From Streptomyces sp. KMM 9044 (lineage in GTDB: Bacteria; Actinomycetota; Actinomycetes; Streptomycetales; Streptomycetaceae): DNA of 64,000 nt. Where the stretch lies: contig NZ_CP113910.1 in the NCBI RefSeq assembly GCF_024701375.2, forward strand, positions 6,696,001-6,760,000, given 5' to 3'. Shown one piece after another: positions 29,737 through 38,858 of this stretch. The notes under the pieces are model-generated. The model had not been told where the DNA came from. It did not search any database and worked only from the letters and a program-made list of their open reading frames with translations. Within the stretch, counting starts at the first letter, position 1. Every line of letters begins with the position of its first letter. Made by a program: the position numbers and the translations under genes.

Positions 29737-31034
29737 ACGGCGGCTCTCTCCAGCAGGTGACGGACGGCCGGAACGTCCCGGTGCTGGCCCAGCTGCGCCA
29801 GTACCGGGGTGAGTCGTTGACGGGGGCGTACAGAGGCCACGCCGCTGGACAGCTCCAGCGCTCGGCCGGTCACCGCGGCAGCCTCCTCGATTTCCCCGGC
29901 CGTGAGGTAGGCGTCCGCGAGCCACGAGAGGTAGAGCGCCTTGTCTCGGGCGTGGGCATCGTCGTACCGGCCCAGGGCCTTCGTGAGGACAGGGACGGCT
30001 CGAAGGGGGCGGCGTAGCTCTGTCCAGCAGCGGCCGGTCATGATGTCCAGCTCTGTCCGGTCGACCCAGGCGGCCCAATCCGGCTGCTGTTCGCCGTGCT
30101 GCTGCTCGTCCAGGGCGGTGTGCGCGGCGGCGAGGGCTCGTTCCGTGTCGGCTGGCCGGTTGGCGACGGCGCATGCCCAGGCCATCCGCTCGTACAGGAG
30201 AGCCCGGACGCTGGCAGGCGCGCTGTCGGTGATGGCGGCGCAGCTGTGGGCGGCCATCACGGCGGCCTCGTCGCGGTCAGCGGTCTGGTAGGCGAGGAAC
30301 GCGAAGCCGTTGCCGAGGAGGTCACCGTCGTCGGCCTCGCGGGCTGCCGCCAGGCTCTCCTCGTACAGGCTGCCGGCCTCGGCCGGGCGGCCCCCGTCGA
30401 ACGCGGCCCATCCGGCTTGCTGGGCTTGCTCGGCGAGGAGGGACAGCAGGCTGCGGCGGGTGTCGGGGGTGGTGCTGGCGGTGCGGAGCAGGCTCTTGGT
30501 GGACTGGTATTCGCTGAGGTAGACGCGGTAGGTGTCGCCGCCGCCGAGGATGTCGTCGAGGCGGCGCAGCCGCGCGGTGCGGGCGCGGAGCTGGGCGACG
30601 TCCCCGGAGCCGATGTGGTCGGGTGCAGGGGCTTGGTGGAGGGCAGGTAAGGCGGCGGCCAGGCCGGCGGAAGCAGCGGCTTGTAGGACGGTTCGGCGGC
30701 GCACGTTGGTTCCGATCTCTCTGCTGTGTGTGTCCGCAGGAAGGCCGGCCTCCCATGGGCGGCGAGCCAGACCGACCATGTGCCCTGGGACGCGTAGCGC
30801 GTCCGCGATCTGTACGACTTTGTCGAAGGTCGTGATTCGGCCGGTGCCTCGAGCGAGGCTGCCTACCCGTTCCGGCTTGATGTCGCACTCGGCGGCGATC
30901 CGCGAGTAGCTGATCCCGGCCCGTTCACGGGCGAGCCGGAACACTGTTCCGAAGTCGTGGGCAGCCAGGGAGCGTTGCATCTCCTCCTCTTCGAGGAGGT
31001 CGAGGGGGAGTGCGGTTGGGGGTTGGTAGATCAT
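29733..31034 (-). CDS. XRE-family regulator with TPR-like C-terminal region
   Basis: 433 residues. The N-terminal helix-turn-helix (FGTVFRLARERAGISYSRIA, AECDIKPERVGSLARG) is followed by a Tat/hydrophobic-looking segment VLQAAASAGLAAALPAL and a long helical repeat region, compatible with tetratricopeptide repeats (AGWAAFDGGRPAEAGSLYEE, AWACAVANRPADTERALAAA). Such proteins occur next to specialised-metabolite and mobile loci in Streptomyces. It diverges from 31207, so the 172 bases between are its likely operator. Target unknown. Confidence 0.8.
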   Translation of the reverse strand: MIYQPPTALPLDLLEEEEMQRSLAAHDFGTVFRLARERAGISYSRIAAECDIKPERVGSLARGTGRITTFDKVVQIADALRVPGHMVGLARRPWEAGLPADTHSREIGTNVRRRTVLQAAASAGLAAALPALHQAPAPDHIGSGDVAQLRARTARLRRLDDILGGGDTYRVYLSEYQSTKSLLRTASTTPDTRRSLLSLLAEQAQQAGWAAFDGGRPAEAGSLYEESLAAAREADDGDLLGNGFAFLAYQTADRDEAAVMAAHSCAAITDSAPASVRALLYERMAWACAVANRPADTERALAAAHTALDEQQHGEQQPDWAAWVDRTELDIMTGRCWTELRRPLRAVPVLTKALGRYDDAHARDKALYLSWLADAYLTAGEIEEAAAVTGRALELSSGVASVRPRQRLTPVLAQLGQHRDVPAVRHLLERAAV

Positions 31035-31206
31035 GCGGCACTTCCTGCTCGCCTGAGTCTGCGGGATGACTGCTTGAGGTGTGTACCCATCATGGGGATA
31101 CCCGGCTGCGGGATGCGCGACATCCGCTGAAAAATCACCCTGGGCGTGAAAAGCCCCGGGACCGTGGTGTCGGTCTCCGGGGCGACGACTGCCAAGGAGT
31201 CGCCAT

Positions 31207-31842
31207 ATGGGTGAGCGTACCCAACTCGCAGCAGATCAAGAGGCGTTGGAGAGATTGGAGCAGGCGGATACTGGGCTGCCTGCGCGCCAGGAGCTGGAGG
31301 CGGGCGAGGTACCCAGCAACGACAGTCGGGTCGTGGAGGAGCCCGCCGTGGTGGCGCTCCTGGAGCGACAACTTGCGGCCGCCCGCTGGCTCCTCGGCGC
31401 CGCTGAGGACCGGGACCTGGCCCGCACGCAGTGGGAGAAGGCCGACGGCGTGGCGCTCCTGGCGTGCGGCGGCACCCTCGGCGCCGTACGGGTCCCGGCC
31501 TGCCTGGTGTGGGCAGCGGCCGGGACGGAGGACCTGGAGGAGGTGGACGCCTTCCTCCGCCGGTGGTTCATCCGCGGCGCGGTGTTCATGGACCTCCACT
31601 CCCTCCTGTACTACGTCCTGGTGCCCGGGGCGACCGCCGCAGAGTGGACGGACGGGGAGTTCCCCGGAGTCGAATACCTCGGCCGGGACCACTACCTGGG
31701 CGTGCCCGCGGTCCGTCTCACGGAGGCGCGCGGGCGCTCGTACTGGTGCGTCCCCATGGACGGCCCCGGTGACCTCTGTTACATGGGCGAGGTCCTGCAA
31801 CTCCTCAAGCAAGGCCAGGCGGCCCGTCAGAAGACGCCGTGA
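31207..31842 (+). CDS. Hypothetical protein
   Basis: 211 residues; ATG 31207 with AAGGAG upstream. An N-terminal helical part is followed by a compact domain with VFMDLHSLLYYVLVPGATAA, YLGRDHYLGVPAVRLTEARG and SYWCVPMDGPGDLCY. The pattern weakly recalls the N-terminal half of bifunctional primase/polymerase proteins of Streptomyces elements, but catalytic residues cannot be assigned. Divergent from the XRE regulator, so probably its target or partner. Confidence 0.55.
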   Translation: MGERTQLAADQEALERLEQADTGLPARQELEAGEVPSNDSRVVEEPAVVALLERQLAAARWLLGAAEDRDLARTQWEKADGVALLACGGTLGAVRVPACLVWAAAGTEDLEEVDAFLRRWFIRGAVFMDLHSLLYYVLVPGATAAEWTDGEFPGVEYLGRDHYLGVPAVRLTEARGRSYWCVPMDGPGDLCYMGEVLQLLKQGQAARQKTP

Positions 31843-32106
31843 GGCCGGACAGCCCGGGGGCAGGTCCTCTACGCCATGGCCCTGGCCGCCCTCATGGGCG
31901 CCCTGGTAGTCGGCATCGCCTCCCGGTAGCCCGGCCCCGCACCAAGACCGGCACGGCCGCCCTGTACCCCGGCGGCCGTGCCCTCCAGCCCGCCCCCGAC
32001 CCGATGCCCCTCCCGGGCCGCGGGTGGCCCCATGGCCCGGCACACCCGCTCCTCAACGCTGGGTGTGCCGGGTCTCCAACCCCGTCCACGCACAGGAAGG
32101 CTCATC

Positions 32107-32789
32107 GTGCTCCCTTCGGCCCCGCCTGGCGTCGTCCCGTACGTCACCGCGCGCAGCGAGGAACGGCTCCTGCCGTGCCCGCTCATCCGCCGCCGCGTGG
32201 GGGACGGGATCGCGTACACGGACGAGACAGCGTACGACCGGGACAGCTTCGGTGCTCCGTGGGTGAGGCCCCAGCTCCTCCCCAAGCGCCGGCGCGGGGA
32301 GCCGCGACTCAAGGACATCCACCCGTACCGGCAGCGCCGGGCGATGGCTCACATGCTGTGCCAGGTCTGCGCCCGCGCGCCAGAGGACCCGGACGGGCCG
32401 CAACTCTTCCTCTTGCGGGACACCAACGGCCCGATCCGGGAGGAGGAGCGGACCGCGTCCCCGCCCGTGTGCGTGCCGTGTGCGGGTATCGCCGTCCAGG
32501 AGTGCCACGCCCTTCGGGGCGGCCGGTGGGTGGCGGCGTGGGCGAGGCACGCACCGGCGTGGGGCGTGTACGGCACGATCCATGACCCGGTGTCCCTCCA
32601 GCCGCTCCCCGGCCGGTACATGGAGCTGGTGGAGTACGGCTCCCCCTGGCGGCCTGGACGATGGCGGCGCGCCTGGTGGTCGAGCTCCACGGTGTGACGC
32701 CGGCCGACCTGGAGCGGGAGTGGGCGGTCCTCGGGCGGGATCGCCTGGAGGAGGAATTCGCGCGGGTCGCGGAGCGAATAGCCGCCTGA
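32107..32789 (+). pseudogene. Cys-motif hypothetical protein with probable frameshift
   Basis: GTG 32107 after AGGAAGG. The first 180 codons give a protein with two CxxC pairs (LCQVCARAP and VCVPCAGIA), a likely zinc-binding site. At a run of five C (32642-32646) the frame changes: the zero frame ends early at 32697 with a Trp/Arg-rich tail, while the neighbouring frame continues smoothly LAAWTMAARLVVELHGVTPA and ends FARVAERIAA at 32789. One extra C would restore a protein of about 227 residues. Either a real mutation or a sequencing error in the homopolymer. Confidence 0.65.
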
Positions 32790-32980
32790 CCCTATAGACC
32801 CCCGCCCCGGGGTCGGCTTCACACCGAGACCGGAGGTTCAAGGCGGCCGGACGTCCGCACCTATCAGGGGCGCCCGTGCTGGCCCTGGGGCGGGTTTTTG
32901 GAGGCCGGATAGCGCGGCAGGCCAGCCCTGTACGTGACCGTCCTCCGTGTCCTACCACTCATCCCCATCGGGAGGAATCC

Positions 32981-33079
32981 ATGCAGTCCAAGACTCCGAA
33001 CACCTCGGCGGCACCGCAGGACGGCGACGAGCTTACCAGGCCCGTGGTGGTCGCCGTGGACGTGGAGGACGAGGAGTAA
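32981..33079 (+). CDS. Candidate RiPP precursor peptide
   Basis: 32 residues from ATG 32981 with GGGAGGA 4-10 bases upstream. The N-terminal half is polar (MQSKTPNTSAAPQDGDELTR); the C-terminal half is PVVVAVDVEDEE, a valine-rich strand followed by an acidic tail. It contains no cysteine. It lies directly before tfuA and ycaO, separated from them by a strong hairpin as in many RiPP operons. The backbone of the PVVVAVDV stretch would be a plausible site for thioamide formation. Assignment rests on size, ribosome-binding site and position. Confidence 0.6.
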   Translation: MQSKTPNTSAAPQDGDELTRPVVVAVDVEDEE

Positions 33080-33100
33080 CCGCTCCTCAAATGTGACCGG

Positions 33101-33144
33101 GCGTCCCTCCCCTCGGGCCTTGAAGGGTCCGAGGGGAGGGGCGC
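33101..33144 (+). terminator. Hairpin between precursor and tfuA
   Basis: 16-bp stem with one mismatch: GCGTCCCTCCCCTCGG (33101-33116) pairs with CCGAGGGGAGGGGCGC (33129-33144). It lies 22 bases after the precursor stop and 33 before tfuA. Probably an attenuator that keeps precursor mRNA in excess. Confidence 0.82.
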
Positions 33145-33176
33145 CGCCCTCGCTCCAGTGACCTCTAAGGGGCTTC

Positions 33177-34421
33177 ATGATTCACGTGTTCGTCGGGCCG
33201 ACGCTGCCACGGTCCGAACCGGTGCTGACCGCGCCGGGTGTCCGGGTGTGGCCGCCGGTGGTGCATGGCGATCTTTTCCAGGTGACCATCCGTAAGGGCG
33301 ACACGGCGGTGATCATCGACGGGGTGTATCACCAGGCGCCTGCGCTGCGGCATAAGGAGATTCTGGCCGCGATGGGCCGGGGAGTCCGGGTGATCGGGGC
33401 GGCGAGCATCGGCGCGCTACGGGCAGCCGAGCTGGCGCCGTTCGGGATGCTCGGGGTCGGCAGCGTCTTCACGGCCTACGCCCGTGGAGACATCGACGGT
33501 GACGACGAGGTGGCGGTCGGGCAGGCACCTGACGGCGAGTGGGCCGCGCTGTCCTGGCCGTTGGTCAACCTCCGGCACGTCGTGCAGCTTGCCCAGTTGG
33601 CCGGGCTGCTCGATGGCGAGCGGGCCTCCGCCTTGCTGGCTGATCTCCGCGCGGTCTACTACCCGCAGCGCACCACGGGCGCGGTGCACGCCGTCTGCCG
33701 CCGCCGTGGTGAGCACGAGTTCGCCGGGTGGCTGGCCGAGCAACGGGAGCGTGATCCGGGCTTTGGCGACGTCAAGCGCGCCGATGCTCTCGCCGCTGTG
33801 CGCACCGCCCTGGACGGCTGGACGCCCCGGGCAGAGGCCCGACTTGCGCCTGGCACCTGGGAGTCGCCCTACTTCTGGCAGTGGTCCAACGCGTTCGCCT
33901 GCAGCCGTATCGACGGGCGAACGCTGTTCACCCGGGACCGCCTCCTCTATCAGCAGGTGTGCGGCCCGACGTTCCCGCAGACGTGGATGGCCTACCTGAC
34001 GTGTCGCTCCCTGCTCCCGCCTGGCGGAGGCTGCGGCCGGCCGCTGGAGGAGCGACTGGCCGAGATCACCGGGGACCTGGCCGCCCATCAGGTGTTCCAC
34101 CCGACGCTGGATTTACGGGATGAGACGGCCGTGAGCCTGCTGTTGGCCGACGAGACCCGCGAGGACCAGCAAGCGGTCGCCCGGTACGCCGATGCCCTCA
34201 CTGCCGCCCGCCGGAGCCGGCCCGGGTTCTCCACCGCGGCGGTACGTGACGACCTCACGCTCCGGATGCTCCTGGAAGCGTGGCGGTGCCCTGAGGACCG
34301 CCTCGACGAGGAGGCGTCCGCCCGTGGGCTGGTCTGCGCGGCGCGCGCCGCGCAGGCGGCGAAACGGATGGTGCCCGGATTCCTGGCCGAGCAGAAGGAG
34401 GCGGCCCACAGTGTGCGGTGA
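33177..34421 (+). CDS. tfuA: TfuA-like protein
   Basis: 414 residues. The TfuA core is visible in the N-terminal 220 residues: GDTAVIIDGVYHQAPALRHK, then EILAAMGRGVRVIGAASIGA and LRAAELAPFGMLGVGSVF. TfuA proteins partner YcaO enzymes in peptide backbone thioamidation, helping deliver sulfur. A C-terminal extension of about 190 residues contains WMAYLTCRSLLPPGGGCGRP and is less typical. ATG 33177. It overlaps ycaO by 11 bases. Confidence 0.88.
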   Translation: MIHVFVGPTLPRSEPVLTAPGVRVWPPVVHGDLFQVTIRKGDTAVIIDGVYHQAPALRHKEILAAMGRGVRVIGAASIGALRAAELAPFGMLGVGSVFTAYARGDIDGDDEVAVGQAPDGEWAALSWPLVNLRHVVQLAQLAGLLDGERASALLADLRAVYYPQRTTGAVHAVCRRRGEHEFAGWLAEQRERDPGFGDVKRADALAAVRTALDGWTPRAEARLAPGTWESPYFWQWSNAFACSRIDGRTLFTRDRLLYQQVCGPTFPQTWMAYLTCRSLLPPGGGCGRPLEERLAEITGDLAAHQVFHPTLDLRDETAVSLLLADETREDQQAVARYADALTAARRSRPGFSTAAVRDDLTLRMLLEAWRCPEDRLDEEASARGLVCAARAAQAAKRMVPGFLAEQKEAAHSVR

Positions 34422-35556
34422 CGGCTTGGTGGAGCTGCCGGGCACGGTACGCGCTCGGTCCCCTGAGGAGACGTGGCAATTGGTGGCCGGGCGGCTGCCC
34501 GCGTTCGGTATCACCCGGGTCGCCCGGCTGACCGGCCTGGACTGCATCGGGCTGCCGGTGTGGACGGCGATCCGGCCCGCCTCCCGGACCCTGAGCACAT
34601 CCCAGGGCAAGGGCGCCACAGACCTCCTTGCGCGGCTGTCGGCCGTGCTGGAGGCGATCGAGTTGTGGCACGTGGAACAGCCGCTCCCCATCGTGGCGTA
34701 CGGCCCGGCGGAGGAGGTGGCCCCCGGCTGCCCGGTGGCCGCGCTGCCGCTGACCGTCCCCTACGAGGAGTGCGCCCTTGCCCGGGTGGTGTGGGAGTGG
34801 ACACCCGGCACCGGCCTGGTGAGCGGGGCGAAAACGCTCCTGCCCGTGGACCTGGTCCGCCGGCGGGCGCAGCGCCCCGAGTGGTGCCCGGATCTCCTGC
34901 GCGCGACCAGTACCGGCCTGGCCTGCGGCAACACGAGGGGCGAGGCACTGTTGCACGCCTTGCTCGAGGTCGTGGAGCGGGACGTCCTCTACCGGGACGG
35001 GCAGTCCGGCGGGCAGCAGCGGACGCTGATCGACCCCAGGACGGTCGAGGACCCCTACGGCCGGGAGATCGTCGACCGGCTGACGGCCGCGGGGATAGCG
35101 GTGGAACTGGCCCTCGTTGACGGCCCGTACGGGCTGCCGGTGTGCCTGGCCTACCTGTGGTCGGAGGACCTCCCGGTCGTGTTCGCTGGTGGAGGCTGCC
35201 ACACCACCCCGGTCATCGCGATGACCCGGGCGGTGACCGAGGCCGCCCAGTCGCGGCTGACGGCCATCGCCGGGACCCGGGACGACCTCGCCAGCGATCC
35301 CGCCCCGCTCGACGTCCTGTCCTTCCGCCCGGCACGGACCGAGGGGCTTGCCCCGTGGCCGGAGGCGATGGCCCGGTTCTCCTCGGTACGAGGAGGCTTC
35401 GCCGACCAAGCCGGGCAGGTGGCGCGGCTGGTCGAGGACGTCACCGGTCATGAGCCGGTGGCCCTGGACCTGTCCGACGAGGGCGATCCCATCCACGCCG
35501 TCCAGGTGATTTGTCCCGGCACCCGCTCGCGGATCAGGAGGGCGATGCCCCGATGA
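34411..35556 (+). CDS. ycaO: YcaO-domain cyclodehydratase/thioamidation enzyme
   Basis: 381 residues. YcaO ATPases phosphorylate peptide amide oxygens to install azolines or, with TfuA, thioamides. Visible elements: SQGKGATDLLARLSAVLEAI, TSTGLACGNTRGEALLHALL followed by EVVERD, and FAGGGCHTTPVIAMTRAVTE then AAQSRL, together forming the ATP/magnesium site. GTG 34411 (AAGGAGG upstream) is chosen over an in-frame upstream extension inside tfuA. No E1-like or docking partner protein is encoded next to it, which fits the TfuA type rather than azoline clusters. The stop overlaps the methyltransferase ATG. Confidence 0.9.
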   Translation: MCGDGLVELPGTVRARSPEETWQLVAGRLPAFGITRVARLTGLDCIGLPVWTAIRPASRTLSTSQGKGATDLLARLSAVLEAIELWHVEQPLPIVAYGPAEEVAPGCPVAALPLTVPYEECALARVVWEWTPGTGLVSGAKTLLPVDLVRRRAQRPEWCPDLLRATSTGLACGNTRGEALLHALLEVVERDVLYRDGQSGGQQRTLIDPRTVEDPYGREIVDRLTAAGIAVELALVDGPYGLPVCLAYLWSEDLPVVFAGGGCHTTPVIAMTRAVTEAAQSRLTAIAGTRDDLASDPAPLDVLSFRPARTEGLAPWPEAMARFSSVRGGFADQAGQVARLVEDVTGHEPVALDLSDEGDPIHAVQVICPGTRSRIRRAMPR

Positions 35557-36434
35557 CACACCCCACCACCACCCACGACACCGCGCCGCCTGTGTCCACG
35601 GCCGCCGCCCAGTTCGACGCGTTCCACGCCGCACGGGCGCGCACCACGCTGGTCGCCAGCCTCTACGCCGCGGCGCTCGGGGAGGACTACCCGGCAGAGG
35701 TCGCCGCCTCCAGCTCCTGTGACTGGCCCCTCCTCGGGCTGATGACGGCCCGGCTGCGGATGCGGCCCGGTCAGCTCCTCGTGGACGCGGGATGCGGCAC
35801 CGGCGGCATCGGGCTGTGGCTGGCCCGGGCCCTCTCCGCCCGCCTGCTCGGCTTCGACCTCTCGAGCGTCGCCGTCGCTCAGGCCCGCGGCCGCAGCGGG
35901 CAGTTCCTCCCCACCGGGCGGGCCGCCTTCCGCGTCGCCGGGCTGGAGGCCACTGGGCTACCGGACGGCTGCGCTCACGGCGTGGTCTGCGTGGATGCCC
36001 TCAGCCGCGCTGCGGACCGGGGCCAGGCCGTGCGTGAACTCGGCCGGATCCTGGCGCCCGGTGCCCGGCTGGTCCTCACCCGGGCACTGCGGCGCGGGGC
36101 CGAACCCGTCTGGGAGGAGCAGGCCCGCGTCGCCGGGCTCATCGTGGAGCACGTCGACGAGCGGCCCGACGAGCCCGATATGTGGGGGCGGCTCTACCGG
36201 CAGTGGATCAGCCACGCCGACGAGCTACGGCGCGACCTCGGCGACGTCCAGGCGGAGCGCATGCTCGGCGAGGCCCACCGGATACTGCCCGCGCTCCCCG
36301 GCCGCCGCGCGGTCCTCCTGACCCTCCGACGGCCCGCAACCTCACCGGCCGAGCCCGGCGCGATCGATATGATGACCCGGCCCGGTCGGCGCCCCGACGA
36401 CGGCCCCGCCCCCAGTGAGAGGACCACCCGATGA
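35553..36434 (+). CDS. SAM-dependent methyltransferase
   Basis: 293 residues, class I fold. Motif I is LLVDAGCGTGGIGLWLARAL, the next acidic position LLGFDLSSVAVAQAR, and LPDGCAHGVVCVDALSRA is motif II. ATG 35553 overlaps the ycaO stop (ATGA), with AGGAGG upstream. Position suggests methylation of the modified peptide (N-terminus, side chain or sulfur). Confidence 0.85.
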   Translation: MTHPTTTHDTAPPVSTAAAQFDAFHAARARTTLVASLYAAALGEDYPAEVAASSSCDWPLLGLMTARLRMRPGQLLVDAGCGTGGIGLWLARALSARLLGFDLSSVAVAQARGRSGQFLPTGRAAFRVAGLEATGLPDGCAHGVVCVDALSRAADRGQAVRELGRILAPGARLVLTRALRRGAEPVWEEQARVAGLIVEHVDERPDEPDMWGRLYRQWISHADELRRDLGDVQAERMLGEAHRILPALPGRRAVLLTLRRPATSPAEPGAIDMMTRPGRRPDDGPAPSERTTR

Positions 36435-37441
36435 GCCAGCCCCGCGCCCGTGCGGCGGTGTTCTCGGCCGGCTCCTGGGGCACCGCCGTCGCCAAGATCA
36501 TGGCCGACGCCGGCACCGACGTGATCGTGCACGCCCGCCGCAGCGAGATCGCCGACGCGATCAACACCCGCCGCCGCAATCCGGGCTACTTCCCAGATGT
36601 CGACCTGCCCGCCTCCCTGACCGCGACGACCGATCCGGCTGCAGCGCTGGAGGGCGCCGACTACGTCGTGCTGTCCATCCCCGCCCAGTCCCTGCGGGCC
36701 AACCTTGCTGACTGGGCACCGCACATCCCCAGCCATGCCGTGATCGTGTCGCTGATGAAGGGCATCGAGACGGACACCGGGTGGCGAGCGAGCCAGGTCA
36801 TCGCGCAGGTGACCGGCGTTCCCGCCGACCGGATCGCGGTGCTGTCCGGGCCGAACCTCGCCCGCGAGATCATGGAAGGCCAGCCCGCCGCCGCGACCAT
36901 CGCCTGCCCCGACGAGGACGCCGCGCGCCGCTTCCAGAAGGCCTGTCACGCCTCGTACTTCCGCCCGTACACCAGCACCGACGTGATCGGCTGCGAGATG
37001 GGCGGTGCGGTGAAGAACGTCATCGCCCTCGCGGTCGGTATCGCCGTCGGCATGGGCCTGGGCGACAACGCCACCGCGGTGCTCATCACCCGCGGCCTGG
37101 CGGAGACCACCCGCCTCGCGGTCCGCATGGGCGCCCACCCTGCAACGCTGGCCGGACTCTCCGGCCTGGGCGACCTGGTGGCCACCTGCTCGTCCCCGCT
37201 GTCCCGGAACCGCACCTTCGGCACCCGCCTCGGTCAGGGCATGACCATCGCGGAGGCGACGGCCGCCACCCGGCAGACCACCGAGGGCGTGAAGTCCGCC
37301 ACCGCGATCCTCGACCTGGCCCACGTCCACGATGTGGAGATGCCTATCACCGAGGTGATGGCCGCCCTGCTGCAAGAGAAGATCAGCCTCGACGAGGCGG
37401 CGGCCGCGCTGATGCAGCGGCCTCCCAAGCCTGAGCGCTGA
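36431..37441 (+). CDS. Glycerol-3-phosphate dehydrogenase-like protein
   Basis: 336 residues, full length for NAD(P)-dependent GpsA. The nucleotide loop reads FSAGSWGTAVAKIMADAG, where most GpsA have GAGSWGTA. Further blocks: VLSGPNLAREIMEGQPAAA, the lysine in MGGAVKNVIALAVGIAVGMG, GLSGLGDLVATCSSPLSRNR and TTEGVKSATAILDLAHVHDV. ATG 36431 overlaps the methyltransferase stop. In a RiPP operon it may act on glycerol phosphate that becomes attached to the peptide, or on an unrelated ketone; the chromosome should carry a separate housekeeping gpsA. A second, truncated paralogue is at 41065. Confidence 0.88.
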   Translation: MSQPRARAAVFSAGSWGTAVAKIMADAGTDVIVHARRSEIADAINTRRRNPGYFPDVDLPASLTATTDPAAALEGADYVVLSIPAQSLRANLADWAPHIPSHAVIVSLMKGIETDTGWRASQVIAQVTGVPADRIAVLSGPNLAREIMEGQPAAATIACPDEDAARRFQKACHASYFRPYTSTDVIGCEMGGAVKNVIALAVGIAVGMGLGDNATAVLITRGLAETTRLAVRMGAHPATLAGLSGLGDLVATCSSPLSRNRTFGTRLGQGMTIAEATAATRQTTEGVKSATAILDLAHVHDVEMPITEVMAALLQEKISLDEAAAALMQRPPKPER

Positions 37442-37510
37442 CCCCGGAGCGGCCCCGCCTGCGGGCCACTCGCCCATACCTTCACCCTCCCTGTTCTCGG
37501 AGGCTTCCTC

Positions 37511-37867
37511 ATGCACGGTTTCGTGCTGCCCGCTGTCCAGGCCGCCGTCACGGTCGCCCTGGTCGTGTGGATGGTCACCGGCTTCACACCACTACCCGGC
37601 CGCTGGATGCGCTGGAAGATGTTCTGCCGGGCCACGTTCACGATCATCACGCTCACCGGCACCACCAAGGACGGCCGTACCGAGCCGGTGAACGTCTACG
37701 ACTGGTTATCTCCGGGCTCGTTCATCCTCGGCCCGCCGCAGCTCCAGACGATCGTCAACCACCTAGTGGCGTCCGGCCGTTACGCCAGGGTCGACGGCCA
37801 CGGCCGCGTGCTGTCCGCGCACGGCGAGCAGCCCGTCGAGGTCAGGAACAGCCGTGTGGTTCTTTGA
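37511..37867 (+). CDS. Small membrane-anchored protein
   Basis: 118 residues. ATG 37511 with GGAGG upstream. One N-terminal hydrophobic segment (LPAVQAAVTVALVVWMVTGF) followed by a basic stretch and a soluble domain (WLSPGSFILGPPQLQTIVNH, VASGRYARVDGHGRV). It overlaps the HTTM gene by 14 bases, so the two probably work together at the membrane. No family recognised. Confidence 0.65.
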   Translation: MHGFVLPAVQAAVTVALVVWMVTGFTPLPGRWMRWKMFCRATFTIITLTGTTKDGRTEPVNVYDWLSPGSFILGPPQLQTIVNHLVASGRYARVDGHGRVLSAHGEQPVEVRNSRVVL

Positions 37868-38708
37868 CGCCCTCGCCTCCGGGTTCCAGCACCCCACCGA
37901 CCCCGCGCGCTTGCAGGCCTTCCGGATCGTGTTCGGGGCCGTGATCACCGCGAGGTTCGCGCTCTCCTTCGGTCAGGGCGGCTGGGACCGCCTCACCCCC
38001 GGCTCGCTCAGTGCCCACGTGGCCGAACAGCGCTTCGGCCCGGCGCGCGCCCGGCTGCTGGTCGCGGTCTACCGGCCTGCGCTGATCGTCCGCACCGCCG
38101 CGGCTGTCGCCCTGGCCGTCGGCGTCGCCCCCCGCCTGGCGCTGCTGCTGGTCCTGGCCGGGGCCGCGATGGAGTTGCTCTACCTCAAGAGCCCGAACGC
38201 CGTCCGCTACACCCTGCTCACGGGGGCCTGCCTGCTGCTCGCCGGGGACCTCGGCACCGGCCTGCACATCGCGCATGGCTCCAGCACGGCGAACACGTGG
38301 GCGCAGGTCCTCATGGTCGTGGTCACCACGGACATCTATTGGAACTCTGCTTGGCAGAAACTCCGGTCCCCGCAGTTCTGCAGCGGGCTGTACCTCGCGC
38401 AGTGGGTGCACGTCTACAGCCAGGTGCGCGAGCGGCTCCCCTATCGCCGCCAGTACGCCGTCCCCGGCATCGTCCGCCGCTACATGGGCAACCTCACCGA
38501 CCGCGACGTCCGCCTGTGGCGGCTCGTCTCGGCAGTCGTCATCGCCTTGGAGATCGCACTACCGCCGGCGCTGCTCGTTGAGCAGACGATGCCGTACGCC
38601 GTCGCCGCCGGCATCGGGATGCACGTCGCCTTTACGTGCCTGAAGCCTCGTCAACTCATCACGTTCTCAGGCCTCACAGTCGGCACGTACCTGGGCTTCG
38701 CTGCATGA
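37854..38708 (+). CDS. HTTM-domain membrane protein
   Basis: 284 residues with several membrane helices. The HTTM pattern is recognisable: LQAFRIVFGAVITARFALSF at the start, MELLYLKSPNAVRYTLLTGA, and YWNSAWQKLRSPQFCSGLYL. HTTM is the fold shared with vitamin K-dependent gamma-carboxylase, but most bacterial members have no known reaction; none of the carboxylase catalytic residues is claimed here. GTG 37854 start. Possibly carries out a membrane-associated tailoring step. Confidence 0.8.
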   Translation: MWFFDALASGFQHPTDPARLQAFRIVFGAVITARFALSFGQGGWDRLTPGSLSAHVAEQRFGPARARLLVAVYRPALIVRTAAAVALAVGVAPRLALLLVLAGAAMELLYLKSPNAVRYTLLTGACLLLAGDLGTGLHIAHGSSTANTWAQVLMVVVTTDIYWNSAWQKLRSPQFCSGLYLAQWVHVYSQVRERLPYRRQYAVPGIVRRYMGNLTDRDVRLWRLVSAVVIALEIALPPALLVEQTMPYAVAAGIGMHVAFTCLKPRQLITFSGLTVGTYLGFAA

Positions 38709-38858
38709 GGCGCGGCACCCGTGAGTGAACGGCAGTGGGCCCGGCCTCCGCGGGTGGGGAGAGACCCGGCAGTGGGAGGCCGCCCATGCCAAGCTGCGCG
38801 CCGCGTATCCGGCGGTGCGTGGCGTTCCGTTGTAACCGATTCCCGGAAGGAATGGATC

